Both the position numbers and the translations under genes were made by a program. Below, one piece after another: positions 18,682-28,315 of a stretch of 64,000 nt of DNA (positions are counted from its first letter, which is position 1; each line of letters opens with the position of its first letter). The notes below the pieces were generated by a model. The model was given only the letters and a program-made list of their open reading frames with translations. It searched no databases and was not told the origin of the DNA. Source of the DNA: Gammaproteobacteria bacterium (GTDB lineage: Bacteria > Pseudomonadota > Gammaproteobacteria > Magnimaribacterales > AG-339-G14); the NCBI GenBank assembly GCA_003331625.1, contig QOPF01000005.1, positions 1-64,000 on the forward strand. The letters run 5' to 3'.

Positions 18682-20169
18682 TTAAAGAAAAAGAGGCAAT
18701 CTAAGATACTTTATTCCCGCCATTCTTTTTAAAACTCGTAGAAGTTGAGCACAATAACCTAATTCATTATCGTACCAAGCATAAATTACTATATTTTTTT
18801 TATTACAAATTGTTGCTTGTGAATCAATTACACAACCAAACCTACTCCCAATAATATCCGATGATACTGTTTCAGGAGAGTTCGTATAATCTATCTGATC
18901 TTTAAAAATACTATGAAAAGCAGTTTTTCTTAAAAAAGAATTCAACTCATCAAGATTAGTTTCTTTATCTAGATATAGATTTAATATTGCCATTGAAACG
19001 TTTGGAGTCGGAACTCTTATAGCATTTGCTGTAAGTTTCCCATTTAATTCTGGTAAAACCTGAGAAACAGCACTAGCAGCTCCGGTTTCTGTTAGAACCA
19101 TATTTAGAGCAGCACTTCTTCCTCTTCTGGCCTTATCATGATAATTGTCTATAAGGTTTTGATCGTTTGTATATGAATGAACTGTTTCAACATGCCCATT
19201 ATCAATTCCAAATTCTTCAGTAATAGCTTTTAAGAGAGGAACTATCGCATTGGTAGTACATGATGCTGCTCCTATAATATTATCCTCTTCGGATATATTT
19301 TTATGGTTCACACCGTATACAATATTTTTTAAATCCCCTTTAGTTGGAGCAGTAAGTAGAACTTTAGATATTCCTTTTGCATTTAAATGTCTAGAAAGTC
19401 CTTTTTTATCTCTTGAAATTCCAGTGTTATCGATCAGGATTGCATTCTTGATATTAAATTTTGAATAGTCTATGTTTTCTGGATCATCTGAATAGATAAA
19501 TTTTACGGGATTACCATTCATAATAAGCGTATTAGAATCTTCATCTACCCTGATAGTGCCTTTAAAAGGACCATGAACAGAGTCTCTTCTCATGAGCTCA
19601 GCTCTTTTCGTAAGATCTTCAGATTTAGATTTTCTTACAACAACTGCTTTCAAAGAAAAAGTTTCACCAGCACCTGTGTCTTCTAGTATCAATCTACTTA
19701 TTAATCTTCCAATTCTTCCAAATCCAAAAAGAACTACATCTTGAGGTTTTTCTAAAACTGGAGAATGATTACCTATAGCCTTTGAAGTTTGATCAGTAAC
19801 AAATTCATCAATATTCTGTCCATGGTCATCAAATAAAAATGCTGCAGCTAAAATTCCAATGTCAATCTGTGCAGGACCTAAATCTAATTTTTCCAAACTA
19901 GCTAAAATCATTGAAGTCTCATATTCACTCAGTTCGTTTTCTTCAACCTCTCTGACTGTTCTATGAGCTTGCATTATTTCAATTACTGACAAAGAAATAA
20001 GAGGTATTCCGTATAAAAGTATACGAACATTTTTCTCTCGATGAAATTTACCTATTATTGGGACCATCGACTCCACGAGCGATTGTCTCTCAATCCAGTT
20101 TTCTAGATAATTATCTGGTTTTGCTCTACCCCTCTTATCTGGGTTAGAGTCAGATTTGATTGATGTCAT
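18682..20169 (-). CDS. Glyceraldehyde-3-phosphate dehydrogenase, long form
   Basis: The C-terminal 350 residues are a GAPDH: an NAD-binding start (V-V-L-F-G-F-G-R-I-G-R around 147), the catalytic A-A-S-C-T-T-N near residue 300, an H-S-Y-T-N-D-Q region and a W-Y-D-N-E-L-G-Y end. About 140 extra N-terminal residues (charged, helical, from S-N-P-D-K-R-G) make it 495 long instead of about 335. The long form next to mfd and nqrA is known from Pseudomonas, so it is a distinct conserved class. Whether it works in glycolysis or gluconeogenesis cannot be read from the sequence. It ends two bases before nqrA and follows the acyl-CoA dehydrogenases by three. Confidence 0.93.
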   Translation of the reverse strand: MTSIKSDSNPDKRGRAKPDNYLENWIERQSLVESMVPIIGKFHREKNVRILLYGIPLISLSVIEIMQAHRTVREVEENELSEYETSMILASLEKLDLGPAQIDIGILAAAFLFDDHGQNIDEFVTDQTSKAIGNHSPVLEKPQDVVLFGFGRIGRLISRLILEDTGAGETFSLKAVVVRKSKSEDLTKRAELMRRDSVHGPFKGTIRVDEDSNTLIMNGNPVKFIYSDDPENIDYSKFNIKNAILIDNTGISRDKKGLSRHLNAKGISKVLLTAPTKGDLKNIVYGVNHKNISEEDNIIGAASCTTNAIVPLLKAITEEFGIDNGHVETVHSYTNDQNLIDNYHDKARRGRSAALNMVLTETGAASAVSQVLPELNGKLTANAIRVPTPNVSMAILNLYLDKETNLDELNSFLRKTAFHSIFKDQIDYTNSPETVSSDIIGSRFGCVIDSQATICNKKNIVIYAWYDNELGYCAQLLRVLKRMAGIKYLRLPLFL

Positions 20170-20172
20170 TTA

Positions 20173-21300
20173 TTACAAATCAGAATATCTTTTTAGATGG
20201 TAGTCAGTATTTCCAAAAATAGCTCTTATTGTCGTAAGACGCTTAAAATAGTGACCAATGTTCGTTTCATCAGTTACTCCCATGCCACCATGCAACTGAA
20301 CAGCTTCTTCGCCAACATGTTTTGCTGCAATTCCAACTTGATATTTTAAGGCAGAAACAGATTTTGAAGCATCTTCGGTTTTATCTGTTAGTTTTGCCGC
20401 ACACATTAATAATAAAGATTTTGTTTGTTCATAAGCCATGAAAGTATCAACCATCCGATGTTGCAAAGCTTGAAAAGAACTTAAAGTTTCACCAAATTGT
20501 TCTCTTGTTTTAGTGTATTCCAAAGTAATTTCATTCATCTTTTCCATTATTCCTATGGCTTCAGCCGATATAGCTAAAGTAGCTAAATCGATTACTTCTT
20601 CAAGTGAGTTATAAGCTTCACCCTCTTTGCCTAACATTGTAGAAGAAGAAACAGTTACACTTTCCAAGGTGACTTCTGAAGCTTTAGACCCGTCTACATT
20701 GGAATAGTTTCTTAAAGATACTCCTTCTAGCGAAGGGTCTAATAGAAACAAAGTGAGACCTTTTTCTTCTAATTGTTTTCCTGAAGTTCTGGCAACAATA
20801 ATTATAAAGTTTGAAGATGGCCCATTCATAACTACAGATTTATATCCATCTAAAATATAATTATCACCATCTTTTTTAGCTGAAGTAATAACATCACTTA
20901 AGTTGAATCTACTCTGTGGCTCTGAAAAAGCTACAGACATTTGATTTTCGCCTGAGATAATTTTTGGTAAAAGATTTGATTTTTGTTCACTAGAACCAAG
21001 CCTACTAATCAGACCGCCTGCTAAAACTACATTTGGAATATAAGGCTCAACGACAAGTCCTCTTCCAAGAGATTCCATGATTACCATTAAATCTGTTGGA
21101 CCTCCGTTATATCCTCCATCCTCTTCTGAAAAAGGCATCCCAAGCCAGCCCAGATCAGCAAAAGTTTTCCAGAATTCTGAGCTATAACCCAGGTCAGATG
21201 AAACATTTCTTTGTCTAATATCAAATTGATAGTCTTTGTCTACAAATTGAGTAATGCTGTCCTTTAAGAGTTGTTGCTCTTCTGATAATGAAAAATCCAT
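20173..21300 (-). CDS. Acyl-CoA dehydrogenase, probable non-catalytic subunit of a heteromer
   Basis: A 375-residue acyl-CoA dehydrogenase fold: N-terminal helices (M-D-F-S-L-S-E-E-Q), a flavin beta domain (S-V-A-F-S-E-P near 125), and a C-terminal bundle with T-R-E-Q-F-G, Q-A-L-Q-H-R and Q-L-H-G-G-M-G. The usual catalytic Glu is missing at both known positions: the loop that normally reads E-G-T reads G-N-T, and the alternative helix position has Ala (D-L-A-T-L-A). This and the abutting partner gene suggest the beta subunit of an alpha2-beta2 enzyme like the FadE26/FadE27 (ChsE) pairs. The substrate is unknown; steroid side chains or branched acyl-CoA are possibilities by family only. Confidence 0.88.
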   Translation of the reverse strand: MDFSLSEEQQLLKDSITQFVDKDYQFDIRQRNVSSDLGYSSEFWKTFADLGWLGMPFSEEDGGYNGGPTDLMVIMESLGRGLVVEPYIPNVVLAGGLISRLGSSEQKSNLLPKIISGENQMSVAFSEPQSRFNLSDVITSAKKDGDNYILDGYKSVVMNGPSSNFIIIVARTSGKQLEEKGLTLFLLDPSLEGVSLRNYSNVDGSKASEVTLESVTVSSSTMLGKEGEAYNSLEEVIDLATLAISAEAIGIMEKMNEITLEYTKTREQFGETLSSFQALQHRMVDTFMAYEQTKSLLLMCAAKLTDKTEDASKSVSALKYQVGIAAKHVGEEAVQLHGGMGVTDETNIGHYFKRLTTIRAIFGNTDYHLKRYSDL

Positions 21301-22494
21301 CTATATTCCTAAAACTGCTTTAGCAATTACATTCCTTTGAATTTCATTGCTTCCACCATAAATAGAAACTTTTCGCATATTCAAATAATGAGGCATGATA
21401 TTTGCTGCAAAATCAGGACCGATTCTTCCTTCATTTGATGCTAAATCATCTTCGGACATAAAAGGATGAGCGTAGTAGCCAATTGCTTCCACAAATAAGT
21501 CTGAAAGACCTTGTTGTAAATCTGTACCTTTAATTTTAAGAATAGATGATTCAGGTCCAGGATGTCCTCCTTTTGACATTGCAGCCAGTGTTCTCAATTC
21601 ACTATATTCAGCTGCTAATAGATCAATTTCTAGCTTATTAAGCTTATCCATGAATAAGTCATCATCTTTTAAAAATCCATCTCCTAAAGGCAGCTCAGAA
21701 GTAATCTCTCTTAGCCTTCTAATTTCTCTTTTCAAAGTAGGGATTCCACCAATACCAGTACGTTCATGAGCTAGAAGAAATTTGGCAATATTCCAACCAG
21801 CGCCTTCTTCTCCAATTAAATTTTCAACAGGTACTTTTACATTATCTAGATATACCATATTAACTTCGTGCGAACCGTCTATAGTAATGATTGGCTTCAC
21901 TTCTACTCCTGGAGTCTTCATATCAATCAAAAGGAAGCTAATTCCTTGTTGTTTAATGTCAGTTGTTTCAGTTCTAACTAAACAAAATATCCAATCTGCA
22001 TGTTGAGCCATTGTTGTCCAGGTTTTTGTTCCATTAACAATGTAATGATCTCCGTCTTTTACAGCTTTGGTCTTAAGAGAAGCCAAATCCGACCCAGAAC
22101 CTGGTTCCGAATAACCCTGACACCACCAGACATCATTATTTATTATTCCTGGTAAAAATTTATCTTTTTGTTCTTGATTTCCGAAACTATAAATTACAGG
22201 TCCACACATGCTGACTCCAAAAGGAACCAATGTTGGCGTGTTGGCATTTGCTAATTCATTTTGGAAGATATGCTTTTGAGTAACTGTCCATCCAGTACCA
22301 CCATATTCTTCAGGCCAATTTATAGCAAACCAACCTTTCTTACTTAAGATCTTTTGCCAAGTCTGTATGTCTTCCTTAGAAACAGGAATTCCGTTGTCCA
22401 TTTTATTTTTAATGTCCGCAGGATAGTTATCTGCAATAAAAGATCTTACTTCGTCTTGAAATTTAAGATCTTCTTCTGAAAAAGATAAATTCAT
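21301..22494 (-). CDS. Acyl-CoA dehydrogenase, probable catalytic subunit of a heteromer
   Basis: A 397-residue acyl-CoA dehydrogenase with N-W-P-E-E-Y-G-G-T-G-W near residue 75, the flavin motif C-Q-G-Y-S-E-P-G-S-G-S-D-L-A-S-L near 130, T-K-T-W-T-T-M-A-Q-H-A-D near 160, and S-I-Y-G-G-S-N-E-I-Q-R at the end. The canonical Glu (E-G-T) is replaced by Gly. A Glu in L-A-H-E-R-T-G sits at the position used as base by isovaleryl-CoA and long-chain dehydrogenases. The stop of this gene abuts the start of its partner, as expected for subunits made in equal amounts. Its start faces mfd across 81 bases. Electrons would go to EtfAB, encoded 6 kb away. Confidence 0.9.
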   Translation of the reverse strand: MNLSFSEEDLKFQDEVRSFIADNYPADIKNKMDNGIPVSKEDIQTWQKILSKKGWFAINWPEEYGGTGWTVTQKHIFQNELANANTPTLVPFGVSMCGPVIYSFGNQEQKDKFLPGIINNDVWWCQGYSEPGSGSDLASLKTKAVKDGDHYIVNGTKTWTTMAQHADWIFCLVRTETTDIKQQGISFLLIDMKTPGVEVKPIITIDGSHEVNMVYLDNVKVPVENLIGEEGAGWNIAKFLLAHERTGIGGIPTLKREIRRLREITSELPLGDGFLKDDDLFMDKLNKLEIDLLAAEYSELRTLAAMSKGGHPGPESSILKIKGTDLQQGLSDLFVEAIGYYAHPFMSEDDLASNEGRIGPDFAANIMPHYLNMRKVSIYGGSNEIQRNVIAKAVLGI

Positions 22495-22575
22495 TTAAAA
22501 CCTCTTTGTAGTCTTATTCATAGAAGTCAGTATTATACACAAACATTTATCGGTTCAAACGAAGTAAAAATCATT

Positions 22576-25509
22576 ATGGAAATAACATTTGGTTATGAAA
22601 AAAATTTAATTATTTGTAGTAGCACTTCTCAATTGAAAACAGCGATTGAGTCTTCTAAAAATAAAAAAAATATTATCATCCCTGACTTAGAAGTTTTACC
22701 TTATGATAATTTCTCTCCTCACCCGGAAGTTTCTTCTAATCGACTAATCTCCTTTAGAGATATCTTAAAGAAATCCTCAGTAAATGTATTCACTACTATT
22801 CCTGCTTTATTTCAACCTCTTTTTGATCAAGCTAACATTAATAACCTTTTTTTTGAATTTAAGGAAAATCAATCTCTTGATCGAAATTCATTACTTAACA
22901 ATCTTGCTGAAAATGGATACGAGACATCTGATTTAGTTTCAAAACCTTCTCAATTTGCATTGAGAGGATCTGTAATAGATATTTTTCCAATTAATAGCAG
23001 CTATCCTATTAGACTTGATTTAGATGATGAGATAATTTCATCCATTCATATTTTTGACAAAGAGAGACAAAAAACAATTAGAAAGATATCTTCCTTTGTA
23101 ATCAGGCCTTCTAAGGGTTTTGCTCTGAATAAAGAATCAATAACTATCTTCAAAAAAAAATGGCGATCAAGGTTTGAAGTAGATGGAGATATTTTCGATA
23201 GCGTTTTAAATGGCGATTTTTTTGCCGGTATTGAATTTTATTCTTCTCTTTTCTATGAGAAAAAGCCCCTCCTCAAAGATTACTTTGATGATTTTAAAAT
23301 ATTTAGTGTTGGCAATTCTAAAGAAGAATCAAAAAAATACTGGAATCTAATAAATGATAGATACGAAGAGTTTATAGATATTAAAAATAGGCCTATTTTA
23401 AAACCCATAGAAATATTTAACTCTTTAGATGAAGTATCCATGCTTTTAAAAAATGCGGAAGTTATTCAGATCGAGCCAAAACAACAAGCAAATGTTGAAG
23501 TTCAAAAAATTAAAGAAATAAAAGAAATATCTTTAAAAGAAGAGAAGGATTTTGATTCTTTATTAAACTTTAAAAAAGATGAACTCGTCGTACATACTAA
23601 TTTTGGAATAGGGAGATTTAGGGGATTAAAAAATTTAAATAATACAGAATGTTTTTTAATTGAATATGACAATGGTGAATTACTATATGTTCCAGTAAAT
23701 TCCTTATCTCAAATTACCCCATATGTTGGTATTAAAGATATTTCTTTAGACTCGTTAAGTAAAAAGAAATGGAAAGAAAAATCAAATAAATCAAGAATTA
23801 AAGCTTTTGATGTAGCCACAGAAATTTTAGAAGCAGAAGCAAAAAGAAATCTCGAATCTTCTCCTGAAATAAAATTTGATATAAATGCTTATGAAAAATT
23901 TTCAGATAACTTTAAATTTACAGAAACACCAGATCAAGATCGCGTCATAAAAGAGGTAATACAAGATCTAATTTCAAAAAAACCTCAAGATAGATTAATT
24001 TGTGGCGAAGTTGGCTTTGGTAAAACTGAAGTTGCTCTTCGCGCTTCATTTATAGTCGCCGATAATAATTTTCAAGTTTGCCTATTAGCTCCAACCACAG
24101 TGCTGGCTAAGCAACATTTTGAAGTTTTTAAAAAAAGGTTTGACGACTTTCCTTATAAAATTTGTCTTTTGACTAGAGAACAATCCCCTAGTGAAAAAGA
24201 GAAAATTTATAAAAAAATTAATGAAAATCATTTTTCAATAATTATTGGTACACATGCCCTGTTTAATAAGGAGATTAATTTTTCAAACTTAAATTTATTA
24301 ATAATCGATGAGGAGCATAAATTTGGAGTGAGACAGAAAGAACAGATTAGATCGTTAAAAAAAGGTATAAATGTTCTATCTTTGTCAGCAACTCCAATAC
24401 CTAGAACTCTTAACTTATCTCTTTCAAAGGTTAGAGACATTTCGTTAATAACTACAGCTCCAAAAGGAAGAAAAAGCGTTAAAACTCTTGTTTCTAGATA
24501 TTCTAAAAGTCTAGTGAATGAGGCAATTCAAAGAGAATTTTCTAGAGACGGGCAGGTTTTTTATTTAATAAATAACGTTAGTTTGCTGGAAGAAAAATGC
24601 TTAGAAATATCTAAAAAGTTTAAAGATCAAAAGATTGCAATTGCTCATGGACAAATGAAGCCAAAGGACTTAGGAATCGTAATGGATGATTTCATCAATA
24701 AAAAAATTGATTTGCTTGTATGCACTACAATAATAGAAAGTGGTATCGATATCGAAAATGCAAATACTCTTATAATAGAAAATTCTGAAAATTATGGCCT
24801 CTCACAATTGCATCAAATAAGAGGAAGAGTTGGAAGATCGAACAGAGAAGCTTTCGCCTATTTCTTACTAAACGAGCATAAAGATTTGAAAAATAAAGCC
24901 TTAGAGAGAATAGAAGCACTTCAAGAAAATGAATCTTTATTATCAGGATTTAGTTTAGCGATGCGAGATCTTGAAATTAGAGGAGCTGGAGAATTACTTG
25001 GAGAAAAACAAAGCGGAGCTATTGATTTAGTTGGATTAACTTTATTTTCAAGAATGATTGAAAACTCTATTAAATTATTAAAAGGAGAAGAAATAATTGA
25101 TCAGTCAGAAATAGATATTGACATAGGTGTTTATGGATTTATTCCAGAAGAAATAATTCCTCAAACAGAAGTAAGATTAAGTATTTATAAAGAAATTTCT
25201 TCTATCACAGATAATAAAATTCTGAATGAAAATAAAAAAATATTTAGAGATAGATTTGGAGAGGCGTCCACAGAGGTTACCAATCTTTATGAATTATCAA
25301 AATTAAAAAATATTTCTAGAATTCTTAACATTCAAAGAATCAAATATAGTAATGAGATTTTTACTTTAAAACTTTTGGATACTTCTAGATTGATTCCACC
25401 ATCTTCAAACATTAGAGAAATTAAAATTAAAGCAGATAATATTAAAAGTGATCGTCTTACATTTATAATAGCCAAATTAGAAAGTTTTTTAACAAAGGAT
25501 GAAATTTAG
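22576..25509 (+). CDS. mfd: Transcription-repair coupling factor Mfd, shortened
   Basis: Mfd removes stalled RNA polymerase from DNA lesions and recruits UvrA. At 977 residues it is about 170 shorter than the E. coli protein. The UvrB-like N-terminal module (L-P-Y-D-N-F-S-P-H near 41; A-L-R-G-S-V-I-D-I-F-P near 128), the RNA-polymerase-interacting domain (V-V-H-T-N-F-G-I-G-R-F near 338) and the translocase are present. The translocase has Walker A G-E-V-G-F-G-K-T, D-E-E-H, S-A-T-P-I-P-R-T and H-Q-I-R-G-R-V-G-R-S. The C-terminal domain is also present. Only about 35 residues separate the UvrB-like module from the polymerase domain, so the linker domain D3 seems to be missing. The end overlaps the csiV-like gene by 11 bases. 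Confidence 0.96.
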   Translation: MEITFGYEKNLIICSSTSQLKTAIESSKNKKNIIIPDLEVLPYDNFSPHPEVSSNRLISFRDILKKSSVNVFTTIPALFQPLFDQANINNLFFEFKENQSLDRNSLLNNLAENGYETSDLVSKPSQFALRGSVIDIFPINSSYPIRLDLDDEIISSIHIFDKERQKTIRKISSFVIRPSKGFALNKESITIFKKKWRSRFEVDGDIFDSVLNGDFFAGIEFYSSLFYEKKPLLKDYFDDFKIFSVGNSKEESKKYWNLINDRYEEFIDIKNRPILKPIEIFNSLDEVSMLLKNAEVIQIEPKQQANVEVQKIKEIKEISLKEEKDFDSLLNFKKDELVVHTNFGIGRFRGLKNLNNTECFLIEYDNGELLYVPVNSLSQITPYVGIKDISLDSLSKKKWKEKSNKSRIKAFDVATEILEAEAKRNLESSPEIKFDINAYEKFSDNFKFTETPDQDRVIKEVIQDLISKKPQDRLICGEVGFGKTEVALRASFIVADNNFQVCLLAPTTVLAKQHFEVFKKRFDDFPYKICLLTREQSPSEKEKIYKKINENHFSIIIGTHALFNKEINFSNLNLLIIDEEHKFGVRQKEQIRSLKKGINVLSLSATPIPRTLNLSLSKVRDISLITTAPKGRKSVKTLVSRYSKSLVNEAIQREFSRDGQVFYLINNVSLLEEKCLEISKKFKDQKIAIAHGQMKPKDLGIVMDDFINKKIDLLVCTTIIESGIDIENANTLIIENSENYGLSQLHQIRGRVGRSNREAFAYFLLNEHKDLKNKALERIEALQENESLLSGFSLAMRDLEIRGAGELLGEKQSGAIDLVGLTLFSRMIENSIKLLKGEEIIDQSEIDIDIGVYGFIPEEIIPQTEVRLSIYKEISSITDNKILNENKKIFRDRFGEASTEVTNLYELSKLKNISRILNIQRIKYSNEIFTLKLLDTSRLIPPSSNIREIKIKADNIKSDRLTFIIAKLESFLTKDEI

Positions 25510-26314
25510 CTACGCTTTTAAAATAATCTGTTTAATTTACTCATTAAATATTTTTAGTCAGGAACAAATCTACCTTGTGGATTTAATATTTCTAAAATAT
25601 TTACCAGAAGACGTATCTGAAGAAAATTTTTTAGTACCTTCTTTAGAAAGAAAAGATAATGTAATTTTTTTATCCCAATTTCCATATCCTGAAATTGAAA
25701 TAAGTCCCCTGCCTTTAAATCTAAATTACGAATATCAAGATTTATTTTTATCTATTAAATTTGAAGATGATCTAGACTCAATAGAAAGCGAAGAAGATTC
25801 AAATTTACTTAATTTAATTCCTACTTTGAATAAAGAAAAATCTGAATTTGAAGTTGATTCCGCAAGAATCTTTACGCTATCCGATGAAGTAAAAAAAATA
25901 GCACGTAGTAGAGACTTTAGGGTTATTGGAACAAAATCATGGTTTCAAAAAATTCAAGACATCAATAATTCTGAAACAGTATTTATCGATACAGATTTTT
26001 TTAAAGGAAATAGAATTTTTGGCTACCTTAAATTATATAAAGAGCGTTTCTTACATTTTTCTTCAACTATTTATTTATCAGAGGAAGACCTTTTTGTTGA
26101 AACTAACTCCCATATTATTAAAGGCAAAAGTATAAATAATGATGATTTAGAACTTAATATTTTTGAAAATAAAAATCAAATTCTTTTGCATGAAGTAAGT
26201 CAAGAAAAGAAATTACGAAGTGGCGAACTTCATTATGTTGATCATCCAAAATTTGGAATGTTAGTTAAATTAACTAAAGCTCAGAGAGAGCTAACTTCTC
26301 TTGATAATGAATAA
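25499..26314 (+). CDS. CsiV-like exported protein
   Basis: CsiV is a periplasmic protein known from Shewanella as a partner for lipid-II inhibitor defence; family members lie next to mfd in many gammaproteobacteria. This 271-residue protein has an N-terminal signal (hydrophobic L-I-Y-S-L-N-I-F-S, then Q-E-Q). The C-terminal half has the pattern that led to this call: I-F-G-Y-L-K-L-Y-K-E-R-F-L-H near 180, and L-H-Y-V-D-H-P-K-F-G-M-L-V-K-L near 246. It starts inside the mfd end (11-base overlap) and its last 41 bases overlap sbcB tail to tail. The assignment rests on the C-terminal motif and synteny and is not certain. Confidence 0.72.
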   Translation: MKFSYAFKIICLIYSLNIFSQEQIYLVDLIFLKYLPEDVSEENFLVPSLERKDNVIFLSQFPYPEIEISPLPLNLNYEYQDLFLSIKFEDDLDSIESEEDSNLLNLIPTLNKEKSEFEVDSARIFTLSDEVKKIARSRDFRVIGTKSWFQKIQDINNSETVFIDTDFFKGNRIFGYLKLYKERFLHFSSTIYLSEEDLFVETNSHIIKGKSINNDDLELNIFENKNQILLHEVSQEKKLRSGELHYVDHPKFGMLVKLTKAQRELTSLDNE

Positions 26315-27689
26315 GCAAAGATTCAATTATTTTTAAATCTTCCGGATTATTAGATTCTTCTGCATCAACTTTTAAAGTGTTAGTTCTTGATATTGCTTTT
26401 TCTAAGTTCATTTTCCAAGGACCTTTAACTAATAATCTTTCTCTAAGAAATTCATGATAATTATCTTTATCTTTATTAGATGAAAATTCTGGTTTTAAAT
26501 AATTAATCAACCTTTGAGATAATAATCTGAACCTTTCATCTTCAAAGCCGTTTAATAATTTACTCTTTTCTGACCATGGAGATATTTCAAATCTTTCCAT
26601 CCATAACTTGTCGCTATTTGAAGGAAATCTTTCGTAGACTTTCTGTTCAATAAATTTATTTGGAGGATACTCTCTTTGATTTATAGAAAGAAGTTCGCAA
26701 ATTCTGTCTTGAAAATCAGTATTTTCTAATACTAATTTAGCTCTTGATTCTAATATTTTTTTTGGTGAATCTAAAAATAATTCTATATTTGGAATATTAT
26801 CTGCTGGAATTAGAGGAATGCTCTTATTAATAGAAATAGTTTTTATTCCTCCGCCAGAACCAAATTGTTCTGAGAGCTCATAATCAGACATTTCAAACAT
26901 TTTTATTGGGTCAAAATATAAATCAATTAATGCAACTTGATTAGTCTGATTAGGATTTTGACCGCATGCTATTACTGGATATATATATTTCTTTTTTCTA
27001 TATATCTCTCCTAAAAGAGTAAAAGGCAAGGATTTGCTAAGTTCTATATTTCCATTTTTTGATGACCCGCGGACAGCCGCCTCTAGAGCTTCAGGAGATT
27101 TAGATTTAATGATTTTCATTAAATTTAACATCAACATACAATCAACAATTGCATCGTGGGCATTTTCAACCGAGATTTTATTTTCTTTTGATAAGTCCGT
27201 AAGCTTCAAACTTACGTTTCCATCATTGTCTAAAGGAACCTTTACTTTATCGGAAAAAAAATTTCCAATTATTTGAAAAAGACTCATCAAATCTAGCCTT
27301 CTATTTCCATTCGTATTGGTAATATAAGGATCAAATAAGTTCCAGTAAAATTGCCTTCTAACTAGTTCTTCATCAAATCTATGACCGTTATAAGACACAA
27401 AAATTAAATTTTTATTTTTTCCCCAGGCCAACCATTTATCTCTAAGTGTTTTCATCATCTCATAATGAGATAAACCACTATCGAGACAATTAGTTTGTTT
27501 ATGAACAAGAAAAGCATCTGGGGAAGGAACAATCCAGGGTAAAACTTGTGAATTTAAATTTACTTCTTCGATAATATTAAAATCATGGTCTGTAAGAACG
27601 CATCCAACTTGAATTATTTGTGAAAAATTTATATCAAGACCAGTTGTCTCTGTATCGTAAAAAACATAATAATCTTCTTGAGAAGTCAT
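26274..27689 (-). CDS. sbcB: Exodeoxyribonuclease I
   Basis: ExoI degrades single-stranded DNA 3' to 5' and works in mismatch repair and recombination. The 471-residue protein begins with a DEDDh exonuclease domain. Exo I is F-Y-D-T-E-T-T-G-L-D at about 9-18, Exo II is S-Y-N-G-H-R-F-D near 105, and N-A-H-D-A-I-V-D near 180 supplies the last His and Asp. The SH3-like and helical C-terminal parts of the ExoI family follow (A-C-G-Q-N-P-N-Q-T-N near 248; R-E-Y-P-P-N-K near 343). The 3' end overlaps the csiV-like gene by 41 bases in convergent orientation. Confidence 0.95.
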   Translation of the reverse strand: MTSQEDYYVFYDTETTGLDINFSQIIQVGCVLTDHDFNIIEEVNLNSQVLPWIVPSPDAFLVHKQTNCLDSGLSHYEMMKTLRDKWLAWGKNKNLIFVSYNGHRFDEELVRRQFYWNLFDPYITNTNGNRRLDLMSLFQIIGNFFSDKVKVPLDNDGNVSLKLTDLSKENKISVENAHDAIVDCMLMLNLMKIIKSKSPEALEAAVRGSSKNGNIELSKSLPFTLLGEIYRKKKYIYPVIACGQNPNQTNQVALIDLYFDPIKMFEMSDYELSEQFGSGGGIKTISINKSIPLIPADNIPNIELFLDSPKKILESRAKLVLENTDFQDRICELLSINQREYPPNKFIEQKVYERFPSNSDKLWMERFEISPWSEKSKLLNGFEDERFRLLSQRLINYLKPEFSSNKDKDNYHEFLRERLLVKGPWKMNLEKAISRTNTLKVDAEESNNPEDLKIIESLLIHYQEKLALSEL

Positions 27690-27727
27690 TGAAGGATTAT
27701 AAAGGAATGAAGCGTCAATTAATGACG

Positions 27728-28312
27728 TTATTTGTAAAAAGCGTTATCTTTAAAAGTATGATCGGTAGAGTCAATAATTTCTGTAATTTCAGGAATATTA
27801 TCTATAAGAGTTTTCTCAACTCCATTTTTGAGAGTTAAATCGACCATGCCACAACCTTGGCAGCCACCACCAAACTTTAAGACTGCTTTGCTAGAATCTA
27901 TTACCTCTACAAGACTTACTTCGCCGCCATGAGAGGCTAGAGAAGGATTAACTTCGCTGTATAAATAATAATTAATTTTATCTTCAATAGAGCTATTTTC
28001 TTTAAGGCTTGGTATCTTTGCATTTGGAGCTCTAATAGTTAATTGACCGCCAAATTTATCTGGGTTGTAATCTACTTTACAATCTTCAAGGAAGGGTAAA
28101 CTTTCATTTTCAAGAAAGACAGAAATTTTATCAATCTCCATTAAGATATCATCTTCCTCTTCTTCACCAACCTTGCTATAAACGATGCAGGTTTCTGCTC
28201 TCATCGTACCCGGATCAGAAACAAAAATCCTGATGTTTGTTGGTTCATCCTGACTGTCTAAAAGGTTTTCTAAATATTTTATCGCAGAGTCAGATATTGA
28301 AACGTTAGACAT
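27728..28312 (-). CDS. nfuA: Fe-S biogenesis protein NfuA
   Basis: NfuA is an Fe-S cluster carrier used under oxidative or iron stress. The 194 residues comprise an N-terminal A-type-like domain that has lost its Cys ligands, and a C-terminal NifU domain with G-G-G-C-Q-G-C-G-M (C-x-x-C at about 151-154), followed by T-L-K-N-G-V-E. Two monomers bind one 4Fe-4S cluster across the C-x-x-C pairs. It lies three bases from the end of etfA on the same strand, placing an Fe-S carrier with the electron-transfer flavoprotein whose partner ETF-QO needs a 4Fe-4S cluster. Confidence 0.95.
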   Translation of the reverse strand: MSNVSISDSAIKYLENLLDSQDEPTNIRIFVSDPGTMRAETCIVYSKVGEEEEDDILMEIDKISVFLENESLPFLEDCKVDYNPDKFGGQLTIRAPNAKIPSLKENSSIEDKINYYLYSEVNPSLASHGGEVSLVEVIDSSKAVLKFGGGCQGCGMVDLTLKNGVEKTLIDNIPEITEIIDSTDHTFKDNAFYK

Positions 28313-28315
28313 TTT

